NCBI GenBank assembly: GCA_017794705.1
Contig: CP051235.1
Location: 1,489,010 to 1,553,009 of the forward strand
Direction of reading: 5' to 3'
DNA: 64,000 bases
From: Devosia sp.
GTDB lineage: Bacteria > Pseudomonadota > Alphaproteobacteria > Rhizobiales > Devosiaceae
A program made the translations under genes and the position numbers. This document shows positions 45,357-54,362 of this stretch, one piece after another. The stretch's first letter is position 1, and each line of letters opens with the position of its first letter. The notes below the pieces were generated by a model. It worked only from the letters and a program-made list of their open reading frames with translations, had not been told where the DNA came from and made no database searches.

Positions 45357-46508
45357 TCACAGAGCCAGTTCCGGCACATCGACCCAGCGGCGCTCGCGCC
45401 AGCTCTGCATGCCGCATTCGACCAGTTGCACGCCCTTGGCGCCTTCAAGCAGCGTGTAATTCCAGGGCGTGTCCTCCACCACATGGCGCAGGAACTGTTC
45501 CCACTGGACCTTGAAGCCATTGTCGAAGACCTGGTTGTCCGGAACTTCTTCCCAACCCTCGAAGAAATCGAGGGTCTGTGGCTGATCGGGGTTCCAAACC
45601 GGCTTCGGCGTATTGACCCTCTGCTGGGATACGCATGTGTGCAGTCCGGCGACCGCAGAACCATGTGTCCCATCGACCTGGAAGGTCACAAGGTCGTCGC
45701 GGCGCACACGCACACACCAGCTCGAATTGATGTGGGCAATGATGCCACCTTCCAGTTCGAAGGTCGCATAGGCGGCATCGTCGGCATCGGCCTTGTAGGC
45801 GTTGCCGTTTTCGTCCCAGCGCTCTGGGATGTGGGTTGCGCCGACGCAGGACACGGATTTGACCGGCGCCACGACATTGTCGAGCACATAGCGCCAGTGG
45901 CACAGCATGTCCTTGATGATGCCGCCACCGTCCTTCTGGCGGTAGTTCCAGCTTGGACGCTGAGCTGGCATCCAGTCGCCCTCGAACACCCAATAACCGA
46001 ACTCGCCGCGCACGGAGAGGATCTTGCCGAAGAACCCGGCATCGCGCAGGCGTTTCAGTTTTAACAGACCGGGCAGATCGAGCTTGTCGTGGACCACGCC
46101 ATTCTTGACGCCCTTGCTGTTGGCATAGCGGGCGATCTCGATGGCATCGTCGAGCGTTTCAGAAATGGGTTTCTCGCAATAAACATGCTTGCCCGCGTCG
46201 ATCGCCTTCTTCAGCAAGCCCGTGCGCAGTTGCGTTGATGCGGCATCGAAAAAGATCGTGTCGTCAGGGTTGGCCAGCGCGGCATCCACATCGGTGCCGT
46301 AGCGCTCGACGCCGAGCCTTTTGGCCAGTTCCTCGATCTTTTGGGCATTGCGTCCGATCAGGATGGGATCGGGCATCAGCCGGTTGCCGTTTGCAAGGGG
46401 CATGCCGCCTTGTTCACGTATGGCGAGGATGGAGCGGATGAGGTGCTGGTTCATGCCCATGCGCCCGGTGACGCCGTGCATGATGATGCCAATTCTTTGC
46501 TGCTGCAT
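45357..46508 (-). CDS. Gfo/Idh/MocA-family oxidoreductase (operon 2)
   Basis: The 383-residue protein has an N-terminal Rossmann fold with GVTGRMG (12-18), the catalytic-lysine motif YCEKPIS, and a C-terminal (beta/alpha) domain with several histidines and tryptophans that may form the sugar site. These enzymes oxidise or reduce a hydroxyl on a sugar or inositol using NAD(P). It is the first gene of the DUF993/TIM-barrel/hydrolase operon and starts just below a promoter that contains a candidate TetR site. Confidence 0.93.
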   Translation of the reverse strand: MQQQRIGIIMHGVTGRMGMNQHLIRSILAIREQGGMPLANGNRLMPDPILIGRNAQKIEELAKRLGVERYGTDVDAALANPDDTIFFDAASTQLRTGLLKKAIDAGKHVYCEKPISETLDDAIEIARYANSKGVKNGVVHDKLDLPGLLKLKRLRDAGFFGKILSVRGEFGYWVFEGDWMPAQRPSWNYRQKDGGGIIKDMLCHWRYVLDNVVAPVKSVSCVGATHIPERWDENGNAYKADADDAAYATFELEGGIIAHINSSWCVRVRRDDLVTFQVDGTHGSAVAGLHTCVSQQRVNTPKPVWNPDQPQTLDFFEGWEEVPDNQVFDNGFKVQWEQFLRHVVEDTPWNYTLLEGAKGVQLVECGMQSWRERRWVDVPELAL

Positions 46509-46555
46509 TGCCTGCTCCCCCGCTGGTGCGGGCCGGCTTGTTGCGCGCCGACCTC

Positions 46556-46585
46556 ATGTAACTAACTATTTGTTTAGATCGTCAA
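46556..46585 (-). promoter_or_regulatory. Promoter with candidate TetR operator (operon 2)
   Basis: On the minus strand, TTGACG (46585-46580) and TTACAT (46561-46556) are 18 bp apart. Inside lies AACTAACTATTTGTTT (46560-46575, plus strand), a 13 of 16 match to the palindrome AACTAACTAGTTAGTT. The same motif occurs at the promoter of operon 1 (53890-53905). Its position between the -35 and -10 would block RNA polymerase. Confidence 0.65.
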
Positions 46586-46617
46586 GATCAAGCGAATGTT
46601 TGTGTTTTCCAGCCGGG

Positions 46618-47334
46618 TCAAGCCCCGCCGGGTGCGTTCTCCAGGTGCCGGACGACCATGTCCTGCACGCTTTTGAGGTAGTGTTCCCGCCACTTCGGAT
46701 CGGTGACCTGGGCCCCGAAAACGACCGGCAGCGTGTGCGAATTGGAGATCGGAAAGTAGAACAGCGATGCCATGAGAATGTAGAGGTCGACCGGGTTCAT
46801 GTCGTTCTTGAAGGCGCCGGACGCGACACCCCGATCGAGCACCTGCTTGAGTTGGGTGATCAGCGGCGACTGCAGTTCGGAGATTTTGTCGATCTGCCGG
46901 ACTGTCTGTCCGCGTCTCAGGTTTTCCGTCGCCAGCAGGCGCAGAAACCAGGGTGCCCTGAGATAGTGTTCCATGGTGAATTTCATCAGCGCGCGGATGG
47001 CTTCCCGCGGCTCGAGCTTGTCGAGATTGAGCTCGCGCTCACCGGCCCGGATCTGGGTATAGGCTTCGCGCAGCACGCGGGCGTAGAGCTCTTCCTTGTT
47101 GCCGAAATAGGAGTAGATCAGCGACTTGTTGGCATTAGCGCGGCGGGCGATCCGGTCGATGCGGGCGCCACCGTCTCCATATTCGGAAAACTCGTGCATG
47201 GCGGCGAGCAGGATGTCGCGCTTGGTGCCCTCGCTGTCGCGTCCCACGCGCGGCCTGGAATTGTCCACCGGCGCGGCCAGGCCGATATCGATGATCTGCT
47301 CGTCCCGATTTGCTTCAGACTTGCCGTCGGTCAT
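46618..47334 (-). CDS. TetR/AcrR-family regulator
   Basis: The 238-residue protein begins with a long polar N-terminus, then a TetR helix-turn-helix (about 37-85: KRDILLAAMHEFSEYGDGGARIDRIARRANANKSLIYSYFGNKEELYARVL) and a helical ligand-binding domain (TetR_C-type). It is the last gene of the SBP-permease-ATPase-Gfo-Gfo operon and overlaps its neighbour by 4 bases. It most likely represses this operon and the adjacent one through the shared palindrome. Confidence 0.93.
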   Translation of the reverse strand: MTDGKSEANRDEQIIDIGLAAPVDNSRPRVGRDSEGTKRDILLAAMHEFSEYGDGGARIDRIARRANANKSLIYSYFGNKEELYARVLREAYTQIRAGERELNLDKLEPREAIRALMKFTMEHYLRAPWFLRLLATENLRRGQTVRQIDKISELQSPLITQLKQVLDRGVASGAFKNDMNPVDLYILMASLFYFPISNSHTLPVVFGAQVTDPKWREHYLKSVQDMVVRHLENAPGGA

Positions 47335-48422
47335 GCCGCCCCCTCAAGCTCCGGCACCCAGCCCCCATACAATGGATGCGCTTTTTCGAGCGGCAGCGAC
47401 ACGACGGTCCTGTTCCTCGCCGCTTGGTATATTGCGGTGATCAGTTCAATAGAATGGCGCGCCTCGGCAAATGTGGCGCATCCTGCGCTCTCTTCGCCCG
47501 TCAGCGCCATGTGGATATGCAGCGCAAGCCCCTCATAGCGTTCCACGACACCCGTGACCTCGGCCAGCGCCGCATCGATCCCGGCCTGGTTCACCGGGTC
47601 GACAGCCGTGAAGGTCCAGTTGCCGCCGCCGATTGTGTAAGGTTCCAGCCCGCTTTCGACACTCAGCTTTTCAAAGCACAGACGCATGCGCGACATGTCG
47701 GTCGCCGAGCCAAGGGTGATCGACGAGGTGACCAGAGCGCCGGATTGCGTGCGCATGGAAATGGCACCGCAGTCCTCGGTCTCGATCGGGTTGACCTTGG
47801 TGTCAAGGAATGCCGCCACCTCGACGACCGGCCCGAGCAGCCGGGTCATCAGATTGTGGACGTGGATGGCGTGACCAACAATGGCGCCACCCTGTTCGCC
47901 CGACCAGGTGCCGCGCCACGGCACGTCATAATAGGCCGCGCCGCGCTTCCAGTGGGTCTCCAGCGAGCAGATGTAGGGCTTGCCCGTCAGTCCCTTGTCC
48001 ATCAAGTGCAGCAGTTTCTGATAGCCGGGCCCAAAGCGATACTGGAAGACAGGCAGCACTTTCTTGCCGGTGCGCCGCATCGCCTCTTCGACCTTGTCCA
48101 CGTCCGCCATCGAAGTGGTCATGGGCTTTTCGCACACCACATCCTTGCCCGCCTCCAGCGCGGCGATGGTCGCCGAGACGTGCAGGTGCGGCGGCAGGCT
48201 GACATCGATCACATCGATCTCGGGATCGGCCAGCAATTCGGCCATGTCGGTCATCGCCCGGGTTCCGGTGCCCTCGCCTGCCACTTTCCGGGCGCGTTCG
48301 ATATCGAGGTCGCAAACCGCCGCCATACGGTAACGATCCGGGTGGGCGCGATAACCTGCGACATGGGATGCACCGACGCCAGCGCCGATCACGGCAACGG
48401 AAAGCAAGGGCTTGTCACTCAT
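47331..48422 (-). CDS. Gfo/Idh/MocA-family oxidoreductase (operon 1, second)
   Basis: The 363-residue protein has the classical Rossmann GxGxxxxH pattern (AVIGAGVGASHVAGY) and the EKP motif (VCEKPMTTS) with the catalytic lysine. The C-terminal half is a long sheet with conserved HAIHVHNLMTRLLGP, typical of sugar dehydrogenases of this family. It overlaps its upstream Gfo/Idh neighbour and the downstream TetR gene by 4 bases each. Confidence 0.93.
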   Translation of the reverse strand: MSDKPLLSVAVIGAGVGASHVAGYRAHPDRYRMAAVCDLDIERARKVAGEGTGTRAMTDMAELLADPEIDVIDVSLPPHLHVSATIAALEAGKDVVCEKPMTTSMADVDKVEEAMRRTGKKVLPVFQYRFGPGYQKLLHLMDKGLTGKPYICSLETHWKRGAAYYDVPWRGTWSGEQGGAIVGHAIHVHNLMTRLLGPVVEVAAFLDTKVNPIETEDCGAISMRTQSGALVTSSITLGSATDMSRMRLCFEKLSVESGLEPYTIGGGNWTFTAVDPVNQAGIDAALAEVTGVVERYEGLALHIHMALTGEESAGCATFAEARHSIELITAIYQAARNRTVVSLPLEKAHPLYGGWVPELEGAA

Positions 48423-49456
48423 GCCGGCACCCGGTTCGGCCCGACGCGGGTCGCCTGCATCTGGGCCTTGATGGCCAATTCCATGACTTTGAATGTGTGC
48501 TCCTGGGGCATGGCGGTTTCGGTCCGGTGGGCAATGTCGTGGGCGAGATTCGCAAAATAAGGCAGACCGGCGCCATTGGCGTCAATGTGCTGGCAGGTAT
48601 CCCCGTTGACAAGGAACAAATGATTTTTGCCCGGCCGGCCATCGATATCGACATATTTGCGCAGTTCGATATAGCCATCGGTCCCGAGGATCGTCAGCCT
48701 GCCGTCTCCCCAGGTGGGCAGACCGTCAGGCGTATACCAATCCACCCGCACGTAGCATTGCGCCTGATCGCTGCGCAGCAGCAGTTCGCCGAAGTCCTGC
48801 AGCCCGGGATGGTCGGGATTGGCGAAATTGCCTACCGAACTGGCCACAACTTCAGCGTCGGTCGAGCCGGTGAAGAAAAGGAACTGGTCGATCTGATGCG
48901 AGGCGATGTCGCAAAGGATGCCGCCGTACTGCTTGTCGTCGTAAAACCAGTCGGGGCGGGTAGCGTGATTGGCGCGGTGTGGGCCCATGCCGATGGTCTG
49001 CACCACCTTGCCAATCTTTCCTGCCTGCACCAGTTCGGCGGCTTTGGTGACGGCCTCGACCTCAAACCGTTCGGAGAAGTCGATGGACCAGATGCGGCCG
49101 GTTTCCCTGACGGTCTGCTTGATGGCTTCCAGTTGCTCAAGCGTCGTGCAGCCGGGCTTGTCGGTCATCACATCTTTGCCGGCGCGCATGGCGGCGATGG
49201 CCAGGTCGGCGCGTTCGCTGGGCACAGCGGCGATCAGCACGAGGCCGATCTCGGGATCATTGAGAATATCGTCGGGACTTTCGACCTGGGCAAGCTCTGG
49301 AAACTCTTCCGCAAAGTCGTTCGACTCGCCGACGATGGCGCCGCGCGTCCACCATTTCGTGCCCACCGCCCCGGCCTTTTTCATGCTCGAGAGCTGGCCG
49401 AATATGTGGCGGTGGTCGATGCCGAGAACACCCATTTTCAACGGTTCGGAAGTCAA
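48419..49456 (-). CDS. Gfo/Idh/MocA-family oxidoreductase with atypical motifs
   Basis: The 345-residue protein is a Gfo/Idh member (GVLGIDHRHIFGQL, VMTDKPGCTTLEQLEAI, CDIASHQIDQFLFFTG). Two sites are unusual: the first nucleotide loop reads GIDHRHIFG instead of GxGxxG/A, and the EKP motif is DKP. The same pattern occurs in a subgroup of predicted oxidoreductases, so it may be active with altered cofactor binding or have another role. The start is TTG 49456; ATG 49435 is an alternative. It follows the ATPase gene by 48 bases. Confidence 0.88.
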   Translation of the reverse strand: MTSEPLKMGVLGIDHRHIFGQLSSMKKAGAVGTKWWTRGAIVGESNDFAEEFPELAQVESPDDILNDPEIGLVLIAAVPSERADLAIAAMRAGKDVMTDKPGCTTLEQLEAIKQTVRETGRIWSIDFSERFEVEAVTKAAELVQAGKIGKVVQTIGMGPHRANHATRPDWFYDDKQYGGILCDIASHQIDQFLFFTGSTDAEVVASSVGNFANPDHPGLQDFGELLLRSDQAQCYVRVDWYTPDGLPTWGDGRLTILGTDGYIELRKYVDIDGRPGKNHLFLVNGDTCQHIDANGAGLPYFANLAHDIAHRTETAMPQEHTFKVMELAIKAQMQATRVGPNRVPA

Positions 49457-49504
49457 TTCAGGTCATCCCAGAGGGTATGTGGTTGCGTTGGTTTCAATCC
49501 CGGA

Positions 49505-50599
<1,095 letters not shown>

Positions 50600-50632
50600 G
50601 ACAAACCCCTTTTCCTGACGGCTCTGCGCCGC

Positions 50633-51541
50633 CTATTTCAATCCGCTCATGGCGATGCCACGAATGATGAACCGCTGGAACACGACAAAGAACACGACCA
50701 CCGGCACCAGCGACAGCACCGACATGGCGAACAGCTGGCCGAAGGCGGACTGGCTTTCCGCGTCGACGAAAAGTCTCAGCGCCAGCGGCACGGTGTAGTT
50801 GGCGATATCGTTCAGATAGATCAAAGGCGCGAGGAAATCGTCCCAGGTCCAGATGAACGAGAAGATGGCTGCCGTGGCCATGGCCGGCAGTGACAATGGA
50901 ATGATGATGGCCCAGTAGATCTTGTAGGGCGAGCAGCCGTCGATCATCGCCGCTTCGTCCAACTCGCGCGGCAATTGCCGGAAGAACTGCACCATCAGGA
51001 AGATGAAGAAGGCTTCCGAAGCGAGGAATTTCGGCACAACCAGCGGCAGGTAGGTGTCGACCCAACCCAGGTTCAAAAACAGCACATACTGCGGAATGAG
51101 CACCACGTGATACGGTATCATCAGCGTCATCATCATCAGCGCGAACCAGAAGTTCTTCAGCGTGAAGTCGAGACGCGCGAAGGCGTAGGCGGCGAACGAA
51201 CAGGACAACAAGTTCCCGATCACGGTCAGCACCGTAATGAGCGTCGAGTTCCAGTAAAAAAGCGTGAAGCTTTCCCTCAGCGCATACCAGCCCTCGGTGA
51301 AGTTTTGCCACATGAAGGTGGTTGGGATGATCGACAAGTCGCCGAAGATCTGGTTGTCGGGCTTGAACGAACTCGCCACCATCCACAGCAGTGGATAGAG
51401 CATGAAGAAGGCGAACAGCGACAGGAAGATGTGCTTTAGCAGCCGGCTTCTGCGCTCGCGCTTTTCGCGTGCCGCGCGCAGATCGCGGGCGACTTGCCTG
51501 GCTTCGGAGATCGGGCCCTGATCAAGTACGGAATCGGTCAT
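50633..51541 (-). CDS. Sugar ABC transporter permease (MalG type)
   Basis: The 302-residue protein has a long cytoplasmic N-terminus, six membrane helices and the EAA-loop PRELDEAAMIDGCSPYKIYWAIIIPLSLPA. It ends GIAMSGLK, typical for MalG/UgpE-like subunits of CUT1 importers. ATG 51541 has GAGAGGGA upstream; a TTG at 51547 is an alternative. It lies 2 bases after the other permease. Confidence 0.94.
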   Translation of the reverse strand: MTDSVLDQGPISEARQVARDLRAAREKRERRSRLLKHIFLSLFAFFMLYPLLWMVASSFKPDNQIFGDLSIIPTTFMWQNFTEGWYALRESFTLFYWNSTLITVLTVIGNLLSCSFAAYAFARLDFTLKNFWFALMMMTLMIPYHVVLIPQYVLFLNLGWVDTYLPLVVPKFLASEAFFIFLMVQFFRQLPRELDEAAMIDGCSPYKIYWAIIIPLSLPAMATAAIFSFIWTWDDFLAPLIYLNDIANYTVPLALRLFVDAESQSAFGQLFAMSVLSLVPVVVFFVVFQRFIIRGIAMSGLK

Positions 51542-51543
51542 GA

Positions 51544-52437
51544 TCAATCCCTCTCATTCTCGTAGTGCACCCAGTATCTGGATGTCATGAAGGCGATGAA
51601 GGTAAAGGCCGCAATGATGAGCAACAGCACCCAGGCCAGCGCAGAGGCATAGCCCATACGGAAGAACTTGAAGGCCTCATTGAACAGATAAAGCGTGTAG
51701 AACAGCAGCGAATCCGCCGGTGAGCCAAGGCCATTGGAGATGATGAAGACGCTGTTGAACGTCTTGAACGCGTCGATCATCTGCAACACCAGGTTGAAGA
51801 AGATCACCGGCGCCAGCAGCGGCAGCGTGATGGCAAAGAACTGACGGACCTTGCTGGCCGCGTCGATCTCGGCGGCCTCGTACAGGTCCTGCGGGATCGA
51901 TCTCAGCCCGGCGAGGAAGATGAGCATCGGCGCGCCGAACTGCCACATCGCGAGGGTCACCAGCGTGTAAAGCGAGACACTGGGGTTGGCCAACCAGTTG
52001 GGGCCGTCAATGCCGACCTGGGCCAGAATGGTGTTGAGCACGCCCTCGCCGGCAAAGACCTGCCGCCACAGGATGGCGACGGCGATCGACGAGCCGAGAA
52101 TCGAGGGAAGGTAATAGAGAGCCCGGTAGATGCCGATGGCGCGGATCCCCTTGTCGAGGATCATCGCGATGGCCAGCGCCACGATCAGGCGGGCGGGCAC
52201 CGAGAGGAACACGAAGCTGAAGGTGACCTGCAGCGCCTTGTAGAAGCGGCGGTCGCGTTCGAACATGAAGATGTACTGATCAAGACCCACGAACTGCGGG
52301 GGGCTGATCATGTCGTACTTGGTGAAGGACAGGACCAGCGAGGCCAGGATTGGGCCTGCGGCCAAAAAGAAGAATCCGACCAGCCAGGGCGCCAGGAACA
52401 CATAGCCCGGCGCGTTCTTTTGCAGAAACTTTTTCAT
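51544..52437 (-). CDS. Sugar ABC transporter permease (MalF type)
   Basis: The 297-residue protein has six membrane helices and the EAA-loop PQDLYEAAEIDAASKVRQFFAITLPLLAP. The N-terminus MKKFLQKNAPGYVFLAPWLVGF is typical of CUT1 permeases of the MalF/UgpA type. It starts 74 bases after the SBP gene; a stem-loop lies in the gap. Confidence 0.94.
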   Translation of the reverse strand: MKKFLQKNAPGYVFLAPWLVGFFFLAAGPILASLVLSFTKYDMISPPQFVGLDQYIFMFERDRRFYKALQVTFSFVFLSVPARLIVALAIAMILDKGIRAIGIYRALYYLPSILGSSIAVAILWRQVFAGEGVLNTILAQVGIDGPNWLANPSVSLYTLVTLAMWQFGAPMLIFLAGLRSIPQDLYEAAEIDAASKVRQFFAITLPLLAPVIFFNLVLQMIDAFKTFNSVFIISNGLGSPADSLLFYTLYLFNEAFKFFRMGYASALAWVLLLIIAAFTFIAFMTSRYWVHYENERD

Positions 52438-52470
52438 CTCAGACCTGTTCGAAAGCGGCGTAGCCGGAGA

Positions 52471-52492
52471 CACCGGGCCCGTGGGCCCGGTG
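52471..52492 (-). promoter_or_regulatory. Intercistronic stem-loop after the sugar SBP gene
   Basis: CACCGGGCCC and GGGCCCGGTG form a perfect 10-bp palindromic stem with GT between them (the tightest one or two pairs would open). It separates the SBP from the first permease gene, as in the other importers. Confidence 0.7.
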
Positions 52493-52511
52493 CAATTTCA
52501 ACCTAGCGCAA

Positions 52512-53801
52512 TCAGGCGCGCGCGAGAATGCTGTCGGCTTCGTCGAAGTGCGCGGTGGCAGCGTCGAGCGGCGACATGTTGCCCAGGAGCACTTCCGTGC
52601 CCCAGCGCTGGAAGGCGTCGTTGACTTCGCCGGCGCCGGCAGGCGGCGGAGGCGGCAGTGCGCCGACCTTGCCCTGAACGGCACTGAAGTAGTCCACCGA
52701 GACCTTTTCGGCCGGGGTAAACGAAGGTGCCAGCGCGTCGCGAACCACGGACGAGGCGGGAATGCCGCGTTCCAGGCCGAGAATGGCGGTGGCTTCGGGA
52801 TGGTTGACCCAGTCGCTCATATACTGCGTCGCCAGTTCGGCGTTGACCGTATCGCGGGTCAGCGACATGAACATGGACGGCTTGATGAACTGGCCGAGGC
52901 TGCCGCCTCCGGTGTTCGGCAACATGCCGGCACCGACGGTGTCTTCCATCAGCGACTGCATGCCCACGATCTGGTTCGACCACATGTAGGAGAAGGCGGT
53001 CGTACCGGTCACGAGACCGGTTTCGTTCATGCCGGTGCCCAGAAGGCTGATGGCGGTTTCGCCATCCTGGGCGGCGCCTGCGTCACGCAGTTCGGTCCAC
53101 ATCTGCCAGAAGTCCGCCAGATCCTGCGGACGTCCGCCGATCGAGCCGTCCTCAGCATAGAACTGATGGCCGGCCTGCTGTGCCCAGTCTTCCCAGAACA
53201 CATAGCCCAGCGAGAGGTCGTCGGTGCCGAAGGTGGCGCCGGTATTCTCAGCGACTGCAACCGCAACGCGCATCAGGTCTTCGTAGGTCCAGTTGATGGG
53301 GTCGAATTCAGCACCGGATTCTTCAATCAGGCGGGTGTTGAAAATCGACACCTGGGTGTTCGAGCCGATGTTCAGCGCATAGAGCTGACCATCAACCTTG
53401 CCGCCATCGAGCGCACTCTGGTCGAAGTTCGATACGTCAAGCGAGTTGCCGATGTAGGGATCAAGCGGCTGAATGGCGCCGCGGCGGGCATATTCGAACA
53501 GGTAGCGATAGTCCATCTGCACCAGGTCGGCCATGTTGCCGCCGGCGGTCTGGGTCGCCAGTTTCGTCCAGTAGTCGGACCAGCCGACCGTTTCACCGGC
53601 CACTTCAACGCCGGGATTATTTTCCTGGAACAGTTCAATCACCTTGAAGGTGCGTTCGTCGCGGGACGGGTTGCCCCACCAATAGTGGCGGATGCGCATT
53701 TCCTGCGCGAATGCCGACGTGCCCATCAGCGACGAGGCGGCTACACCACCCGCGCCGGCGGCCATGACGCCGAGCATCTTTCTACGTGTTAGATTTGTCA
53801 T
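52512..53801 (-). CDS. Sugar ABC transporter substrate-binding protein
   Basis: This 429-residue extracellular solute-binding protein (SBP_bac_1, CUT1 family) begins MTNLTRRKMLGVMAAGAGG, a twin-arginine-like signal (TRRKMLG), and is cleaved near AFAQE. Segments such as RHYWWGNPSRDERTF and KVDGQLYALNIGSNTQVSIFNT are typical of sugar binders. The start is confirmed by GAGGAG 4 bases upstream. It heads an operon with two permeases, an ATPase, two Gfo/Idh enzymes and the TetR regulator; the ligand is unknown. Confidence 0.94.
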   Translation of the reverse strand: MTNLTRRKMLGVMAAGAGGVAASSLMGTSAFAQEMRIRHYWWGNPSRDERTFKVIELFQENNPGVEVAGETVGWSDYWTKLATQTAGGNMADLVQMDYRYLFEYARRGAIQPLDPYIGNSLDVSNFDQSALDGGKVDGQLYALNIGSNTQVSIFNTRLIEESGAEFDPINWTYEDLMRVAVAVAENTGATFGTDDLSLGYVFWEDWAQQAGHQFYAEDGSIGGRPQDLADFWQMWTELRDAGAAQDGETAISLLGTGMNETGLVTGTTAFSYMWSNQIVGMQSLMEDTVGAGMLPNTGGGSLGQFIKPSMFMSLTRDTVNAELATQYMSDWVNHPEATAILGLERGIPASSVVRDALAPSFTPAEKVSVDYFSAVQGKVGALPPPPPAGAGEVNDAFQRWGTEVLLGNMSPLDAATAHFDEADSILARA

Positions 53802-53862
53802 TTGCTCCTCCGAACTTCGACATTTATTCGTCGTGATCGACGCCCTCCGACGTCGGCAGAGG

Positions 53863-53905
53863 ATAGTGTCAGGCACGCGATTAACTGTCAACCGACTAGT
53901 TAGTT
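53863..53905 (-). promoter_or_regulatory. Promoter with candidate TetR operator (operon 1)
   Basis: A perfect -35 TTGACA (53891-53886) is followed after 17 bp by a weak -10 CACTAT (53868-53863). The imperfect 16-bp palindrome AACCGACTAGTTAGTT (53890-53905) overlaps the edge of the -35. It matches the site at 46560-46575, giving the shared consensus AACTAACTAGTTAGTT. Confidence 0.65.
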
Positions 53906-53911
53906 ACATCC

Positions 53912-53923
53912 GCAATGCATTGC
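53912..53923. promoter_or_regulatory. Perfect palindrome upstream of the sugar SBP promoter
   Basis: GCAATGCATTGC is a perfect 12-bp palindrome in the 561-bp region between the two divergent importers (53802-54362). It lies upstream of the TetR site. The cognate protein is unknown; the remainder of the region shows no gene. Confidence 0.35.
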
Positions 53924-54198
53924 AAACACTGGGGAAATCAGGAATCCGGGTTCAATACCAAGCCCATGCAATTTCAATGGAATTAACCTGGATGAGGGGG
54001 GGATTCCTCACCTCGAACATTTTCACACGTGTTCTTCGGTGCCACGCAGTTTCGGTCAAAACCCTCCAAAATTGCGCGGGACAACCACCAACCTTTGGGG
54101 ACGTCCGGCACACCTGAACGAAGGGGCCGGTCGCAGCCCGCAATCTGCCGCCATCACGTTTTCCAAAGGAAAATCACAGCGCCGTACAAGCGGGTTTA

Positions 54199-54212
54199 CA
54201 TTTTCGAAAATG
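54199..54212. promoter_or_regulatory. LacI-type palindrome upstream of ugpB
   Basis: CATTTTCGAAAATG is a perfect 14-bp palindrome with the central CG typical of LacI-family operators. It lies 150 bp upstream of ugpB. Enteric ugp is controlled by PhoB instead, so this suggests sugar- or carbon-related control. Confidence 0.5.
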
Positions 54213-54362
54213 CGTTCCTATGCTGGCTTTGTGGGACCAGAGGAGGGGTGCAGCAAACGCGGCCGGATTGCTGTCACAAAAGCGCAATCAAAGCGCAACA
54301 TACGCGACACGCAGTCCAGATAGGTCACGACGCATCCCCAACCCAAAAAGAGAGGGAACGTT

